NCBI GenBank assembly: GCA_016874755.1 | Contig: VGTH01000017.1 | Coordinates: 1-64,000 of the forward strand | Source: Deltaproteobacteria bacterium | GTDB lineage: Bacteria > Desulfobacterota > Binatia > UBA9968 | Direction: 5' to 3' | Length of the DNA stretch: 64,000 bases | Shown: in pieces, positions 26,273-35,829 of the stretch | Layout of the letters: each line of letters opens with the position of its first letter | Numbering within the stretch: position 1 is the first letter of the stretch | The notes under the pieces: generated by a model | Told to the model about the DNA's origin: nothing | The model's input: only the letters and a program-made list of their open reading frames with translations | The model's database searches: none | Translations under genes and position numbers: made by a program

Positions 26273-26992
26273 TCATTTTGCCGTCGCGAAAGCTTCGGCG
26301 AAGTTCTCCTTGGTCTTTAGGCTTTCGCGCATTTTTTCCGCCTCTTCTTTGGAGCCGTATTTACCGACATTCACGCGGTACCAAAGCTTGCCCTTGTAGC
26401 GCACTTCGGTGAAGTAGGCGTTGTAGCCCTTATTCTTGAGCCGATCAACTACTTGCTTGGCCGACAGTTCGTCGGGATAGGCGTTGACTTGCACGCGCCA
26501 GCTCTTGCCGGCGTCCTTGCCTTCATTCTCCTCCGCCTTTGGCGAGTCGACGGGTGGCGTCTTCTCAATGGCTTTCTCTGCAGCTTTGGCGGCCAGCGTT
26601 TCTTTGGCCGGCGCCTTCTTTTCTTTGGTTTCCGCCTTTGCCGCAGCCTTGGGCTCCTTTGTCTCTTTGACCTCTTTGGTTTCTTTGGTCTCCTTGGCCT
26701 TGGCTTCGATGAGCGGCTGGGCTGCGGCGGTCTTGGTGTCACTTTCGTAGACGGTCTCTTCCTTCGGCGCGGCGACCGCTGGGGCGGCCGGAGCTGGCGC
26801 CGACGGTTTCACGGGTAGCTTGATCAGCGGTTCCTCGACCCGCAACATTTTGCGCGCTTCGATGCTCTTACCGACATACATGCCGAGAAAAAAGATCGCC
26901 GCCGAAGCCAGAGTGAAAGCACCACCCAGCAAGATCATCTGACTGCGACTGTAGTAAAACCGCTTGTCGCGTTCTTTGCGATTCTCTGCCAT
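26273..26992 (-). CDS. SPOR-domain inner-membrane protein
   Basis: A 239-aa bitopic protein: cytoplasmic basic N-terminus, one TM (MILLGGAFTLASAAIFFLGM, about residues 19-38), a long Lys/Glu/Ala/Pro linker with KETKE repeats (about 70-160), and a C-terminal SPOR domain (WRVQVNAYPDELSAKQVVDR). SPOR domains bind denuded septal peptidoglycan, so a division or envelope role is likely. The Lys codons are AAG-rich. Confidence 0.9.
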   Translation of the reverse strand: MAENRKERDKRFYYSRSQMILLGGAFTLASAAIFFLGMYVGKSIEARKMLRVEEPLIKLPVKPSAPAPAAPAVAAPKEETVYESDTKTAAAQPLIEAKAKETKETKEVKETKEPKAAAKAETKEKKAPAKETLAAKAAEKAIEKTPPVDSPKAEENEGKDAGKSWRVQVNAYPDELSAKQVVDRLKNKGYNAYFTEVRYKGKLWYRVNVGKYGSKEEAEKMRESLKTKENFAEAFATAK

Positions 26993-27288
26993 AGGCTTGT
27001 CCCTCTCCGCGTCTCGCTAACGTCAGCGCAGCGCCGACAGCGGCCCCGCCGCTGCCAAGCAATGGACCCTTCGGCGCCGCTGCCACGACTGCACCGGGAA
27101 TCTCGTCCGTGAGTGATTTTCGATGATTAGCAAGTAGCGCAGCATTCGCTCACAAGGCTGGGCAGCGCGAAACTAACCCGCTTCACCCGTGAGAAACGTC
27201 AGCAAATACTGAAATTAATGAGAATTTTATAAAGGCTTCCGGGCCTCAAATCAACCGGCGCAGCAGCTAGTGGGATCGCAACAGCGCT
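26993..27288. other. Intergenic region upstream of the SPOR gene
   Basis: About 300 bp without a supportable gene. The part at 27200-27240 is A/T-rich and could carry the minus-strand promoter of the SPOR gene, but no clear -35/-10 pair can be fixed. Confidence 0.4.
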
Positions 27289-27768
27289 TCATTTGCGCGC
27301 CATTTGCTCAAAGCGATCTTCGAGCTCGCCCAACGACGCCGCCAAAGCGTTGCCGGAATGTTCCACTGTCGTGCGCAGGTCGCGTTCGAGCCGGTCCATG
27401 CGCGCCGTCAGCTCAACTGTGGTGGCGTCATTTTTATCATGCAGCTTGCCCAGCTCCGCTTCTAGGAAAGTACGCAGCTGGCTAAACCGCGAGGCTTCGG
27501 CTTGGTCGGCCAGTTCGCGCTGCGCCTGCAACTGGCGCGCGTGACGGCGCCCTTCGAACATGACCGAAGATTGCAGATAGACGATGTAGATCAGAAACAG
27601 CAGCGTCAGTGCCGCGAACATGCCGAGCAAGATCAGACCGAGCGGTGCTTCAACGGCCGCAAACCCCAGCGACAGCGGCGTCGGCTGCATCACCGCGCTC
27701 CAATTGAGCGCGGCAAAGCCGGCCAGCAAAGCCAATAGCAAAACAATCAGCAACGTCCGCAGATACAT
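27289..27768 (-). CDS. LapA-domain (DUF1049-like) membrane protein
   Basis: 159 aa with two hydrophobic segments (residues 5-22 and 43-66) and NWSAVMQPTPLSL between them, the usual pattern of the LapA/YciS family, followed by a predicted coiled coil from residue 75 on. Family members act in LPS-assembly protein quality control at the inner membrane in E. coli; here only fold-level similarity is claimed. Confidence 0.75.
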   Translation of the reverse strand: MYLRTLLIVLLLALLAGFAALNWSAVMQPTPLSLGFAAVEAPLGLILLGMFAALTLLFLIYIVYLQSSVMFEGRRHARQLQAQRELADQAEASRFSQLRTFLEAELGKLHDKNDATTVELTARMDRLERDLRTTVEHSGNALAASLGELEDRFEQMARK

Positions 27769-27836
27769 GGTAGTCGGGTCGGTTCACAATCCGCGACTGA
27801 ACGCTTCCCGCCTCGCTCCAAGCGCGGTTAGGGGAC

Positions 27837-28721
27837 TCAGACGCCGCGCTTCTGCCCGGTTATGATGTCGTAGACGTTGCAAGCGATGCCGGTCGCTTCG
27901 TAGCCATCGGTGCCGGTCGCCTGGGCGATCGAAAACATTTGATAGGCCAGCGCGACAAACGGCATCGGCACTTCCATTTCGCGCGCCATGTCGAGGCCAA
28001 AGCCGACGTCCTTGGGCATCCACGACTTGCGCGGTTTGAACTTGCGGCTGGCAACTATTTCCATGATCCGGTCAATCGCCACAGAGTCCTGCTGGGAATT
28101 TTTCAAGATAGTGCGAAACGTCTCCTCGGTGAGCCCGCCCTTTTTCAGCCAGGAGCAGATCTCCGCCAGGCTCAAGTGCTGCACCGCTGCGAACATCGCC
28201 ATGGCATTCTTCACCAACTTGGCGTTGCCGAGCTCGCCAACATGTAGGATTTTATTGCCCATGGCTTTAAACACGGGTTGCTGCTCATCGAACACCGACT
28301 TCGGTCCCGACAGCCAGAGTGACAAGGTGCCCGCCGCCGCCGCCTCTTCGACACCGCCGGCGGAACCATCGACCACGGTCCAACCTTTTTTGCTCAGCTC
28401 ACCGCTAACGCCGACGATGGTTTTCTTGTCGATGCTGCTGAAATCGATCCAGGTTTTGGCGCCGCTCGCCGCTTCGTGCAAGCCGCCCTTGCCCAAACCG
28501 ACGGCGCGCACCGCTTCATTGTAGGGCAGCATCGACAGCACCAACTCGCAGGACTCGGCCACCGCCTTGGGCGAATCTTTGAACTGCGCCCCTTGCCCTT
28601 CCAGCCCTTTGGCCTGCTCGCGGCGCAAATCGTTTACGACCAGACTGAAGCCCGCCTTGATCAAATTCGCCGCCATGCCGCTGCCCATGCCGCCCGTGCC
28701 GATAAATCCGAGTGTCTTCAT
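27837..28721 (-). CDS. NAD(P)-dependent 3-hydroxyisobutyrate-dehydrogenase-family oxidoreductase
   Basis: 294 aa from the ATG at 28721, which has an AAAGGAGG site 5 bases upstream; a longer frame to 28778 is not needed. GFIGTGGMGSGMAANL binds the dinucleotide, DGSAGGVEEAAAAGTLSLW is the substrate loop, and the catalytic Lys lies in GNAKLVKNAM. Members oxidise beta-hydroxyacids such as 3-hydroxyisobutyrate, tartronate semialdehyde or 6-phosphogluconate; the substrate is open. A cupin gene lies just upstream. Confidence 0.9.
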   Translation of the reverse strand: MKTLGFIGTGGMGSGMAANLIKAGFSLVVNDLRREQAKGLEGQGAQFKDSPKAVAESCELVLSMLPYNEAVRAVGLGKGGLHEAASGAKTWIDFSSIDKKTIVGVSGELSKKGWTVVDGSAGGVEEAAAAGTLSLWLSGPKSVFDEQQPVFKAMGNKILHVGELGNAKLVKNAMAMFAAVQHLSLAEICSWLKKGGLTEETFRTILKNSQQDSVAIDRIMEIVASRKFKPRKSWMPKDVGFGLDMAREMEVPMPFVALAYQMFSIAQATGTDGYEATGIACNVYDIITGQKRGV

Positions 28722-28747
28722 GCTGCCTCCTTTAGGAAATTGCAGAG

Positions 28748-29128
28748 TCAATCCACCAATCGCACGCCGTTCGGCCACACGACCAAGACAACCGTATCGC
28801 CGATCGCACGCGGCGTATGCACCGATTTGGGATCTAGAAATACCAAATCGCCGCTTTCGAAAGTGCCGGTTTCATCGGCGATTTTTCCTTTGAGCACGAG
28901 GTAAAACTCGCCGCCAAGATGCTCGTGCTTCAGAAAAGCTTCCGGCGACGCATCGGCGCGCACGCGATAGAGCACCATCTCACGGCTTCGCGAGCGCACC
29001 AGCCGCGCCATCGACAAGCCATTGCCGAAGTCGCGCCACTGCAGGTTGTCCAAAGCTGCCTCGTTGAGCTCAAGACGCAAGATGTCATTGAGCGAGCGAC
29101 GCAGTGCTGTTGTCGATGGCCCGTCCAC
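28748..29128 (-). CDS. Small cupin protein
   Basis: 126 aa, one cupin barrel. Metal ligands appear in KHEHLGGEFYLVLKG (HxH and Glu) and in SVHTPRA (His). The layout resembles ChrR-like or anti-sigma-factor cupins and small dioxygenases. Encoded 26 bp upstream of the dehydrogenase and on the same strand, so probably co-transcribed. The reaction is unknown. Confidence 0.8.
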   Translation of the reverse strand: MDGPSTTALRRSLNDILRLELNEAALDNLQWRDFGNGLSMARLVRSRSREMVLYRVRADASPEAFLKHEHLGGEFYLVLKGKIADETGTFESGDLVFLDPKSVHTPRAIGDTVVLVVWPNGVRLVD

Positions 29129-29221
29129 GGGGCCTAGATATCACGAGCGTGGGACGAACTAAAGTATGTTATCAGTCGAAGGGTTCCGAAGCATTTTTTT
29201 CAGCAGCTCTCTATGCATCAG

Positions 29222-29470
29222 TCATTTAGCCGCGTTGACTCTTCTGAAAAAGCCGGATTTTTCCAACGCCTCGACAAACGAATTATCGTAGAAATCCTTC
29301 GGCAGCGCTTTCACCGCCTGGGGGTATTCCCTGTCGTCAAGGTAATTCAACCAATTGGTCAACTGTTCAGGGCGTAGCGCCAACTCGGCCACCCATTAAG
29401 GAGCGTAGAAGTTATAGGTATCGTCGATGATTTTTGAGTCTTCCGTCTGGGTAACCCAAGTCGGCGCGCA
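29222..29470 (-). pseudogene. C-terminal remnant of an NMT1/SsuA-type ABC substrate-binding protein
   Basis: The minus strand reads WVTQTEDSKIIDDTYNFYAP, a TAA at 29396-29398, then in the same frame WVAELALRPEQLTNWLNYLD up to FVEALEKSGFFRRVNAAK and TGA. The end pattern (DF.DxxFVxxLEKSGFF) matches the last 80 residues of NMT1-type binding proteins common in this genome. The in-frame stop and the missing N-terminal 230 residues make it a remnant. It fills the gap between the cupin and the UbiD gene. Confidence 0.65.
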
Positions 29471-29584
29471 GCGGTTAAATTCTCCGCGCGCCTCCACATT
29501 TCGGTTTTCGCCCGCTAACGCGCCACGGGTCGCTTGTAACGGCAACAGCACGGATTTATAAATCAGCCTGCGAAAGGACCGATC

Positions 29585-31003
29585 ATGAGCTACAAAGACG
29601 TCCGCGGGTGGATCGAAAAAGTACAGGCGATGGGCGAGTTGCAAGTCGTCGAAGGCGCCGACTGGAATCTCGAGATTGGCACACTCTGCGTGCTCGCTTC
29701 CAAGCACAAAGAGAACAGCCCGGCGCTCCTGTTCGACAAGATCAAGGACTACCCTGCGGGCTATCGCATTCTCGTCGGCTTTTTCGAAAGCTTGAAGCGT
29801 TCCGCGCTGACGCTGAATTTACCCGGGGATATCACCCGCGAGCGATTCATTCGCGCCTGCCGCGATCGGCTCGCCAAACAGCCGGCGATTCCGCCCGTGA
29901 CCGTGAAATCAGGACCGATATTGGAGAATATCTTCACCGGCGATGACATCGATTTATTCAAGTTTCCCGTGCCCTTTTGGCACGAGCAGGACGGCGGGCG
30001 TTACCTCGGCACCGGCCATGCAGTGATCACCCGAGACCCAGACGATGGCTGGGTCAACGTCGGCTGCTATCGCGTCATGGTGCACGATAGAAACTCGATG
30101 GGCATGAATATCTCCCCCGGCAAACATGGCCGCATGCATCGGCAGAAGTACTTCGACCGCGGCCAACCCTGTCCCGTGGTCATCTGCTTTGGTATCGATC
30201 CGCTCCTGCACATGATCGCGACGCGGCCGGAGCCCTACGGCAAGTGCGAATACGACGCCGTCGGCGGCATCAAGGGCGAGCCGATGGAAGTGATTAACGG
30301 TGAATACACCGGCTTGCCGATTCCCGCCTACGCGGAAATTGCCATCGAGGGTGAGTTTCTGCCGGACCAAGGTAAAGAAGAAGGGCCTTTCAGTGAGTGG
30401 ACAGGCTACTACGCCAGCGGCGAAAAGCTCGAGCCGCTCATCAAAGCGCACCGGCTCTACCACCGCAACGACCCGATCATCACGGCGTCGCCTGAGTATC
30501 GCCCGACCGCGCGCGCCGAGCATTGCTACGAATTACTCCGCGCCGCCTATATTCATGACCAAGTCGAAAAAGCCGGCGTGCCGGATATCAAAGCGGTGGC
30601 AAGTTACTTTCGCCGTTTCATGACCGTGCTGGCGATCCGCCAGCGCTACCCCGGCCACGCGCGCCAAGCCGGGCTGGTCGCGAGCCAATGTCAAGGCGCC
30701 GCTTACCTCGGCCGCTACGTCGTCGTAGTCGACGACGATATCGACGCCTACGACATTAACGATGTCCTCTGGGCCATGTGCAGCCGCGCCGACCCAGTGG
30801 ACGCCGCGGAAATTCTCCGCCGCTGCTGGAGCGGCCCCCTCGATCCGATCATTCCGCGCGAGCGCAAGGGCTTCAGCTCGCGCATGATCATCGACGCCTG
30901 CCGGCCCTTTGAGTGGCGCGATAAGTTCCCGCCCGCGGCCTACATTACTCCCGAGCGCCAGCAAGCGGTGCTGCAGAAATGGCAGAAACAACTGTTTAGC
31001 TAG
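29585..31003 (+). CDS. UbiD-family (prenylated-FMN) decarboxylase
   Basis: 472 aa, full length for the family, starting 5 bases after AAAGGA. Recognisable blocks are HAVITRDPDDGWVNVGCYR, INGEYTGLPIPAYAEIAIEG and KEEGPFSEWTGYY, the last carrying the conserved acid near the prFMN site. UbiD enzymes reversibly decarboxylate aromatic or alpha,beta-unsaturated acids. No UbiX (flavin prenyltransferase) is in the window. The surrounding orphan binding proteins suggest catabolic use rather than ubiquinone synthesis, but the substrate is unknown. Confidence 0.92.
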   Translation: MSYKDVRGWIEKVQAMGELQVVEGADWNLEIGTLCVLASKHKENSPALLFDKIKDYPAGYRILVGFFESLKRSALTLNLPGDITRERFIRACRDRLAKQPAIPPVTVKSGPILENIFTGDDIDLFKFPVPFWHEQDGGRYLGTGHAVITRDPDDGWVNVGCYRVMVHDRNSMGMNISPGKHGRMHRQKYFDRGQPCPVVICFGIDPLLHMIATRPEPYGKCEYDAVGGIKGEPMEVINGEYTGLPIPAYAEIAIEGEFLPDQGKEEGPFSEWTGYYASGEKLEPLIKAHRLYHRNDPIITASPEYRPTARAEHCYELLRAAYIHDQVEKAGVPDIKAVASYFRRFMTVLAIRQRYPGHARQAGLVASQCQGAAYLGRYVVVVDDDIDAYDINDVLWAMCSRADPVDAAEILRRCWSGPLDPIIPRERKGFSSRMIIDACRPFEWRDKFPPAAYITPERQQAVLQKWQKQLFS

Positions 31004-31056
31004 CTTCTCAACCTTTCTCCCAAGGCGAGCGTCTAAAGGAAAGGAAGGATGCGATC

Positions 31057-31524
31057 ATGAAAACAAACCGAACTTGGCTTTTAACGCCGTTGTTGACCCT
31101 CGCCTTGTACGGATTGGCGGTTTCGGCGGAATCGGCGGCCACCAAGACCGCACCGGCTCCATCCTCCGAGACCAAAGAGGCGCCCCGAAAAACCAAAAAA
31201 CCGACGGCGCTGAGATTTCGCGGTCAGATCACTGCCCTCGACGCTAAGACCGGGACACTATCCGTCAAGAGCGATGTCAGCGAAAAGAATTTTTCAACCC
31301 AAGATTCGGCCAAAGAATCGATCGCCAGGATGACCGTCGGCGACCGCGTGAAGGTCACCTACACCGACAAAGAAGGCAAGCTTTTCGCCAGCTCGGTGCG
31401 CCGGCTAAAAGTGAAAAACGCCAATACTACCACCAAGAATAACCAGACCGAGACCAAATCCGATAAAGAAGCCACCGCGCCAAGCAAAACTCCGACAAAG
31501 GACACCAAGGCAGCCGCCAAGTAG
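31057..31524 (+). CDS. Secreted small protein with OB/DUF5666-like core
   Basis: 155 aa with a signal peptide (MKTNRTWLLTPLLTLALYGL, cleavage after about residue 28). Residues 47-110 (RFRGQITALDAKTGTLSVK ... VGDRVKVTYTD) resemble small periplasmic beta-barrel domains. Lys/Thr-rich low-complexity arms flank this core on both sides. AAGGAAGG lies upstream of the ATG. Function unknown. Confidence 0.75.
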   Translation: MKTNRTWLLTPLLTLALYGLAVSAESAATKTAPAPSSETKEAPRKTKKPTALRFRGQITALDAKTGTLSVKSDVSEKNFSTQDSAKESIARMTVGDRVKVTYTDKEGKLFASSVRRLKVKNANTTTKNNQTETKSDKEATAPSKTPTKDTKAAAK

Positions 31525-31578
31525 CTGGCGGTCGCTCGCAGTCAGCGGCGGCTCGCCATTCACTTCGTTTTTTGGGCC

Positions 31579-31615
31579 AAAAAAAAAGAAGGCCCGGATC
31601 TTTCGACCCGGGCCT
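31579..31615 (-). terminator. Rho-independent terminator
   Basis: Arms AGGCCCGG (31590-31597) and CCGGGCCT (31608-31615) form a hairpin; read on the minus strand it is followed by a run of T (31579-31587 is A on the plus strand). It terminates the PEP-CTERM gene at 31686. Confidence 0.85.
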
Positions 31616-31685
31616 GCCAGCCTTCCGAGGGTGTCGGACCCTGTTGCAAGTGTGAAGGCTGACGCGTTACCGGTTTAGCGGCGTG

Positions 31686-32492
31686 TTAATTTGCCGCCTC
31701 CGGAAGCTGTTGAATTTTCTTTGCACGATTGGCGTAGGCACGCAGTCCGATCAGACCCAAGCCTATCAGAATCATCGCGCTCGGCTCTGGCGTCTGCGGC
31801 GGATTACGGGTCGGACCGATGTCCGCGGTCAGGTTGCGAATCTTAAAGTATTCGTCAGCATCGCTGTTGCTATGGTCGGCGCCAATGATTAGGTACTGAC
31901 CGCTGTAATCGCACGTGTTGATGGACGCAGTTCGATTCGCTTCAGAACCGGAGTTTCCCGACGTGCACTGCGCGAAGCCGTTGGTTGCCAGATTGGCATA
32001 CGAGAGACCGGTGAAGTCGGCGAAGGACTTCCCGTTACCGCCGATCCAAACGTCAATGTCCGTGTCGCCGTTGAAGCACAAAAAGAGAAAACAATTGTAG
32101 GGAATCGAATCGAGGAACGCGCTGACCGGAATGAAGTTGGTGCCGGAGAACTGAAAAACAATGAGATCGTCCTTGCCGCTATTGTCAACCGCATGCTGCG
32201 GCGCGGAGAGATTTTCTACGCCCAAACCCGCGCCCGAAAATAGACCGAGATGGCCGGCCTGAAAGAGCCCGGTGCCATTGTTGTTAGCAGTTTGAAAAGC
32301 TCGCACCGTGACCGTTTCGCCTCCTGCCGTGAAAGTTCTCTCAGTGCTGTTGCCAGAACAAGTCGTCGCTGCGACGGTACATCTGAAATCCCACGTGATC
32401 GCCTCCGTATCCGTCGGTGCCGTTATCGCCATAGTCGTTGCAAAGGCGGCCGCCCACATTGTCAATCTGCCGAGTCTCCTCAGGTTAAACAT
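31686..32492 (-). CDS. PEP-CTERM sorting-domain exoprotein
   Basis: 268 aa from the ATG at 32492, preceded by TTTAGGAGGAG. A signal peptide (MFNLRRLGRLTMWAAAFATT) leads a beta-rich body with several cysteines, ending in TPEPSAMILIGLGLIGLRAY then a basic NRAKK stretch. PEP-CTERM proteins are cleaved and anchored by exosortase in exopolysaccharide-making Gram-negatives. No exosortase is in the window. Confidence 0.88.
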   Translation of the reverse strand: MFNLRRLGRLTMWAAAFATTMAITAPTDTEAITWDFRCTVAATTCSGNSTERTFTAGGETVTVRAFQTANNNGTGLFQAGHLGLFSGAGLGVENLSAPQHAVDNSGKDDLIVFQFSGTNFIPVSAFLDSIPYNCFLFLCFNGDTDIDVWIGGNGKSFADFTGLSYANLATNGFAQCTSGNSGSEANRTASINTCDYSGQYLIIGADHSNSDADEYFKIRNLTADIGPTRNPPQTPEPSAMILIGLGLIGLRAYANRAKKIQQLPEAAN

Positions 32493-32996
32493 TTGCCTTT
32501 TTCTCCTCCTAAATTTTTTCTCTCGGTGTGTGCCGCGCGATGTGAATCGACACATTGAGCAACGGCCATGCCAGCGCCAGCGCGACGCGGCATCCGCTCA
32601 CCGAGCGGGAGAAAATATCCAATGGGCGTCAGGAGATACCGCAGGTACCCAGCTAACTTGGTGCTGTCACCTTGCGAATCGGCAACATCGATGAAGTTGC
32701 GGAGATAGCGCCCGAAGATCTCGATAGCTCGCTGTCAAGTCGGTATCTACTCAAGTGGTTGTCAGCCGGCGATCGATCGAACGACTTAGCAAAAACGGAG
32801 TTCCCCGTCTATCGAAGGAAGTCTTTGGGAATAACTACTGCTAGGCAGAAATGAACCTAAGGAAGATTCTCGTCGCTGTACTGCGCCAAGTTGCATGAGT
32901 GACCCTCCGGGATGTTGTGTTTTCATAATCGGGCATTTCACGGTTGAAGTCCAGAAGTTGCGACAAAAATGCATTAACTTTTTACAGCGAGCAGGT
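32493..32996. other. Intergenic region
   Basis: About 500 bp with no supportable gene or recognised riboswitch; holds the ribosome site and probably the promoter of the PEP-CTERM gene at its left end. Confidence 0.4.
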
Positions 32997-33665
32997 TTAG
33001 GCGTACCCGCGGTAGATGCCATCGAACTTGGCGATCTTAAAACGCACCATATGCGCCGCCGCCCCGCGCACCAATTGCTTCTGATGCTCGGTGTTGGCGT
33101 GCTTGGCGATGACGTCACTGGCCATTTGGGTATGTTCCTGATCGGCGACGGCGTGCACGGTGAAAAATTGAATCTGCTTATCGGTCAAGCCGTAGTGCTT
33201 GCGCAGCGCGTCGATATGCTCCTCGGAGTAGCGGCACACCATGGTCTCGTTGACCAAGGCCGAGGCGCGGTTCTCGGAAGCCGAGCCCAGCAACATGCCA
33301 TGAATCGTTTTGCTGGTATGCGCCAGACACTCGAAGATCGGCGTCGCCTTGTCGAAATCGGCTTCTTCGAGGCCGATGGCAAGGCCGAATTTCTTGGCTA
33401 AATCCGGGTGGTACTGCTCTTCGTTCAGTTGATAAAGAAAATATTTAAACAGATCGGGATCGTGACCGTTCTTGACCATGCACAGGGCAAACCCTTTGAG
33501 CAGCGCGTGGTTGTGCAAGTAATGTTGCAACGACCAGCCTTGCAGGACTTTGAGCGACAGCTTGCCCGCCCGCAGCTGGGTGAAATAGGGCAGCTCCATC
33601 AATTTGTCGACGCCCGGTTGTATAATCTCTTTGATCACGGAATCAACGAATGCCTGTGTCGCCAC
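32997..33665 (-). CDS. Heme-oxygenase-fold (PqqC/TenA/CADD-like) protein
   Basis: 222 aa, all-helical, with metal-ligand candidates in QHYLHNHALLKGF, NEEQYHPDLA and ADQEHTQMA. This spacing of His and Glu fits the iron-containing redox enzymes of the PqqC/TenA/CADD superfamily, some of which are di-iron oxygenases (CADD makes p-aminobenzoate in Chlamydia). It lies 17 bp after the stop of a substrate-binding protein gene and is probably co-transcribed with it. Not enough is visible to choose a reaction. Confidence 0.8.
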   Translation of the reverse strand: MATQAFVDSVIKEIIQPGVDKLMELPYFTQLRAGKLSLKVLQGWSLQHYLHNHALLKGFALCMVKNGHDPDLFKYFLYQLNEEQYHPDLAKKFGLAIGLEEADFDKATPIFECLAHTSKTIHGMLLGSASENRASALVNETMVCRYSEEHIDALRKHYGLTDKQIQFFTVHAVADQEHTQMASDVIAKHANTEHQKQLVRGAAAHMVRFKIAKFDGIYRGYA

Positions 33666-33682
33666 AACCGGTTCCCTTCCCT

Positions 33683-34636
33683 CTATTTTCTTTCTCTCAG
33701 CACTTCATCGATGAGTGCATAGTCCATCACCTTGGCCGCCGGCACCTGCGTCGGGATCAGCTGCGCCGCAAAGGCTTGGTCGTAAATGTCTTGCAATTCT
33801 TTGATCGGAATTTTGCCATCCGCAGTCAGCCCGTTTTGCCATAGCCGATAGGAGTCCTCGGCGACCTTCGCGGTAATTTTCCATTTGTTCTGAATGTAGT
33901 TGACCATCCAATTTTTTTCGCGGCGGTTGAACTCCATCGCTTCCAGCGTCGCGCGCAGCACGGCTTTGACCCCGGCCGGATCCTTTTTCAACTTGGTTTC
34001 ATGGGCGGCAATACCACCGGAGGCCGAGCGCAGATTAAACTCGGGCGCGCTGGCGACCTCGCGATAACCTTTTTGCACCATCACGACATTGTGCGGCAAG
34101 GACAACACCGCGGCGGCCACGTTGCCGCCCGCGAGGGCTTGCACGTTGTTCGACACCGAGCCGGTTTGAATATAGGTGACTTGATCCGGGTTGACGCCTT
34201 TGCGTTTGATCAGATCGCGAGCGACGATGTCTTGCAACGTTGCCAAGCGGTCGACCGCGACGGTCTTGCCGACAAGATCTTCGACGCGGCGAATGTCAGG
34301 GTTGCCGATAATCCAGAACAAAGTCCGATCATGGGTGACGAAGATGCCTTTGAAAGGCAGACCGCGCGCAGCCGCCACCAAGGGCCCGGTGATGCCGGTG
34401 AGAAAATCAATCTCGCCCGCAATGAGCGCGGAAGTCTGCACCGCGCCGGAGAGCTGAACCATTTCGACGTCGAGCCCATGCTTCTTATAAATGCCAGCGT
34501 CCTTAGCAACGAAGAACGTCAAAAAGGTCAGGCTGAAAGCCGGGTAGCCCATGCGCACTTTTTTTAGCTCTTGGGCGTGGCTGACAGAGAGCGATAGCAC
34601 CAGGCTGATGACTACTAGCACTAAGCGACGCGGCAC
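33683..34636 (-). CDS. NMT1/THI5-type ABC transporter substrate-binding protein
   Basis: 317 aa with a signal peptide (MPRRLVLVVISLVLSLSVSHA). KVRMGYPAFSLTFLTFFVAKDAGIY opens the first lobe, followed by GEIDFLTGITGPLVAA and LVGKTVAVDR, as in periplasmic proteins for thiamine precursors, sulfonates, nitrate or aromatic acids. No permease or ATPase is adjacent, so it is an orphan. Downstream is the PqqC/CADD-like gene. Confidence 0.9.
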   Translation of the reverse strand: MPRRLVLVVISLVLSLSVSHAQELKKVRMGYPAFSLTFLTFFVAKDAGIYKKHGLDVEMVQLSGAVQTSALIAGEIDFLTGITGPLVAAARGLPFKGIFVTHDRTLFWIIGNPDIRRVEDLVGKTVAVDRLATLQDIVARDLIKRKGVNPDQVTYIQTGSVSNNVQALAGGNVAAAVLSLPHNVVMVQKGYREVASAPEFNLRSASGGIAAHETKLKKDPAGVKAVLRATLEAMEFNRREKNWMVNYIQNKWKITAKVAEDSYRLWQNGLTADGKIPIKELQDIYDQAFAAQLIPTQVPAAKVMDYALIDEVLRERK

Positions 34637-34789
34637 GTTGACTCCTTGCCAGAAAAAGGCCGGAAGCCACTCACCAAGAAACCCAGGAAGTTCGAAGGTT
34701 ATCGTTACTCGATCCGCTTAACTTCGTGAATCTTCGTGAATCACTTCGAGGTGAGTGACTTTTCTGCGGGACCTGTTGGTATTTATTGT

Positions 34790-35813
34790 TCACTGAAAAA
34801 TTTTTCGAAACTCTTTACGCTTCTCCGCCATCTGATTGGCGTCGGGCTCGTCCATCTCGACGAAATTGATTTTGTCGGCATCGGCTAGCGGCGGAAAAAT
34901 ACCCTTGCGTGTGACGAATTCACCGAACTTGGCCATCACCTTCAAACTTTCGTCGCTGTAAAAATAATCGAGAAACGCCTTGGCCGCATTGGGCCGGGCG
35001 GCGCGGCTGCTCATGGTGATCGCATGGCCATGGCTCAACATCTTATCTTGGCGCACGTAGTCGAGCGGCGCGCCTTTTTGGCCGAAGCTGATAACATATT
35101 TCAAATAGGTGATTGCGATCGGCGTTTCGCCGCTGGTCACCCGTTCCGCCGCCGGCAATACACCTTCGACGATCACCGGCTTGGTCGCGCCAAGATCACG
35201 CAAGAACTTCTCGGCCCGATCCTTGCCCATCAGTTTGTACAAACTCATCGGCCACATCACCGCCACCGCGCCGCGCGACGGATCGGGAAAGGCGACCTTG
35301 CCGCGATACTCTGGCTTTAGTAGGTCCTCCAGCGTTCTCGGCGCTCTATCGGGAGTGACAATGCTCTTGTTGTAGACGATGCCAACCACCGACGTGCGGT
35401 AGCTCGGCCCTAGTAGCGGATGCTGCTGATCGGCGGGAAAGTTTTTCGCCATCGGCGAATCATATTTCGCCAGCGCTCCTTCGGCGAGCAAGATCTCCAT
35501 CGGCCCGGCATTGTTCAACACCAGATCGTAGTTGACCTTGTTGGCCTTCTTTTCGCTCGAGGCCCGTTCGAGCACCGTGGCGCCCGCCGCGCGCCAATAG
35601 TCGACTTTGATGCCGGTTTTCTTCTCGAAGCCTTGCTGGATGCCTTCGAATATATCGGTCTCCATGGAACCGTAGACGACGACTTTGCCTTCTTTCTTTC
35701 CCTCGGCGACAAGCCTGGCGTCCTGGCCGAAAGCCGTTGTCACGAAAACTAACAGAAGAACTGGCATCGACGTGCGCATCAAGCGCGCCCCATTTCCGCT
35801 TTCCGCTTTCATA
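34790..35813 (-). CDS. Fe-type (family 1) ABC extracellular substrate-binding protein
   Basis: About 341 aa from the ATG at 35813; the frame extends to 35962 but that part overlaps the upstream gene. A signal peptide (MRTSMPVLLLVFVTTAFGQ within the N-terminus) leads KEGKVVVYGSMETD, NAGPMEILLAEGAL and RTSVVGIVYNK, typical of binding proteins annotated for iron(III), thiamine or putrescine. It starts 17 bp after the beta-propeller gene. No transporter partners nearby. Confidence 0.88.
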
Positions 35814-35829
35814 ATTCCGCGTTTGTTTC

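Noticed and set aside
32560-32720. Possible riboswitch before the PEP-CTERM gene
   Set aside because: Compared by eye with the c-di-GMP-I consensus; the conserved core is absent.
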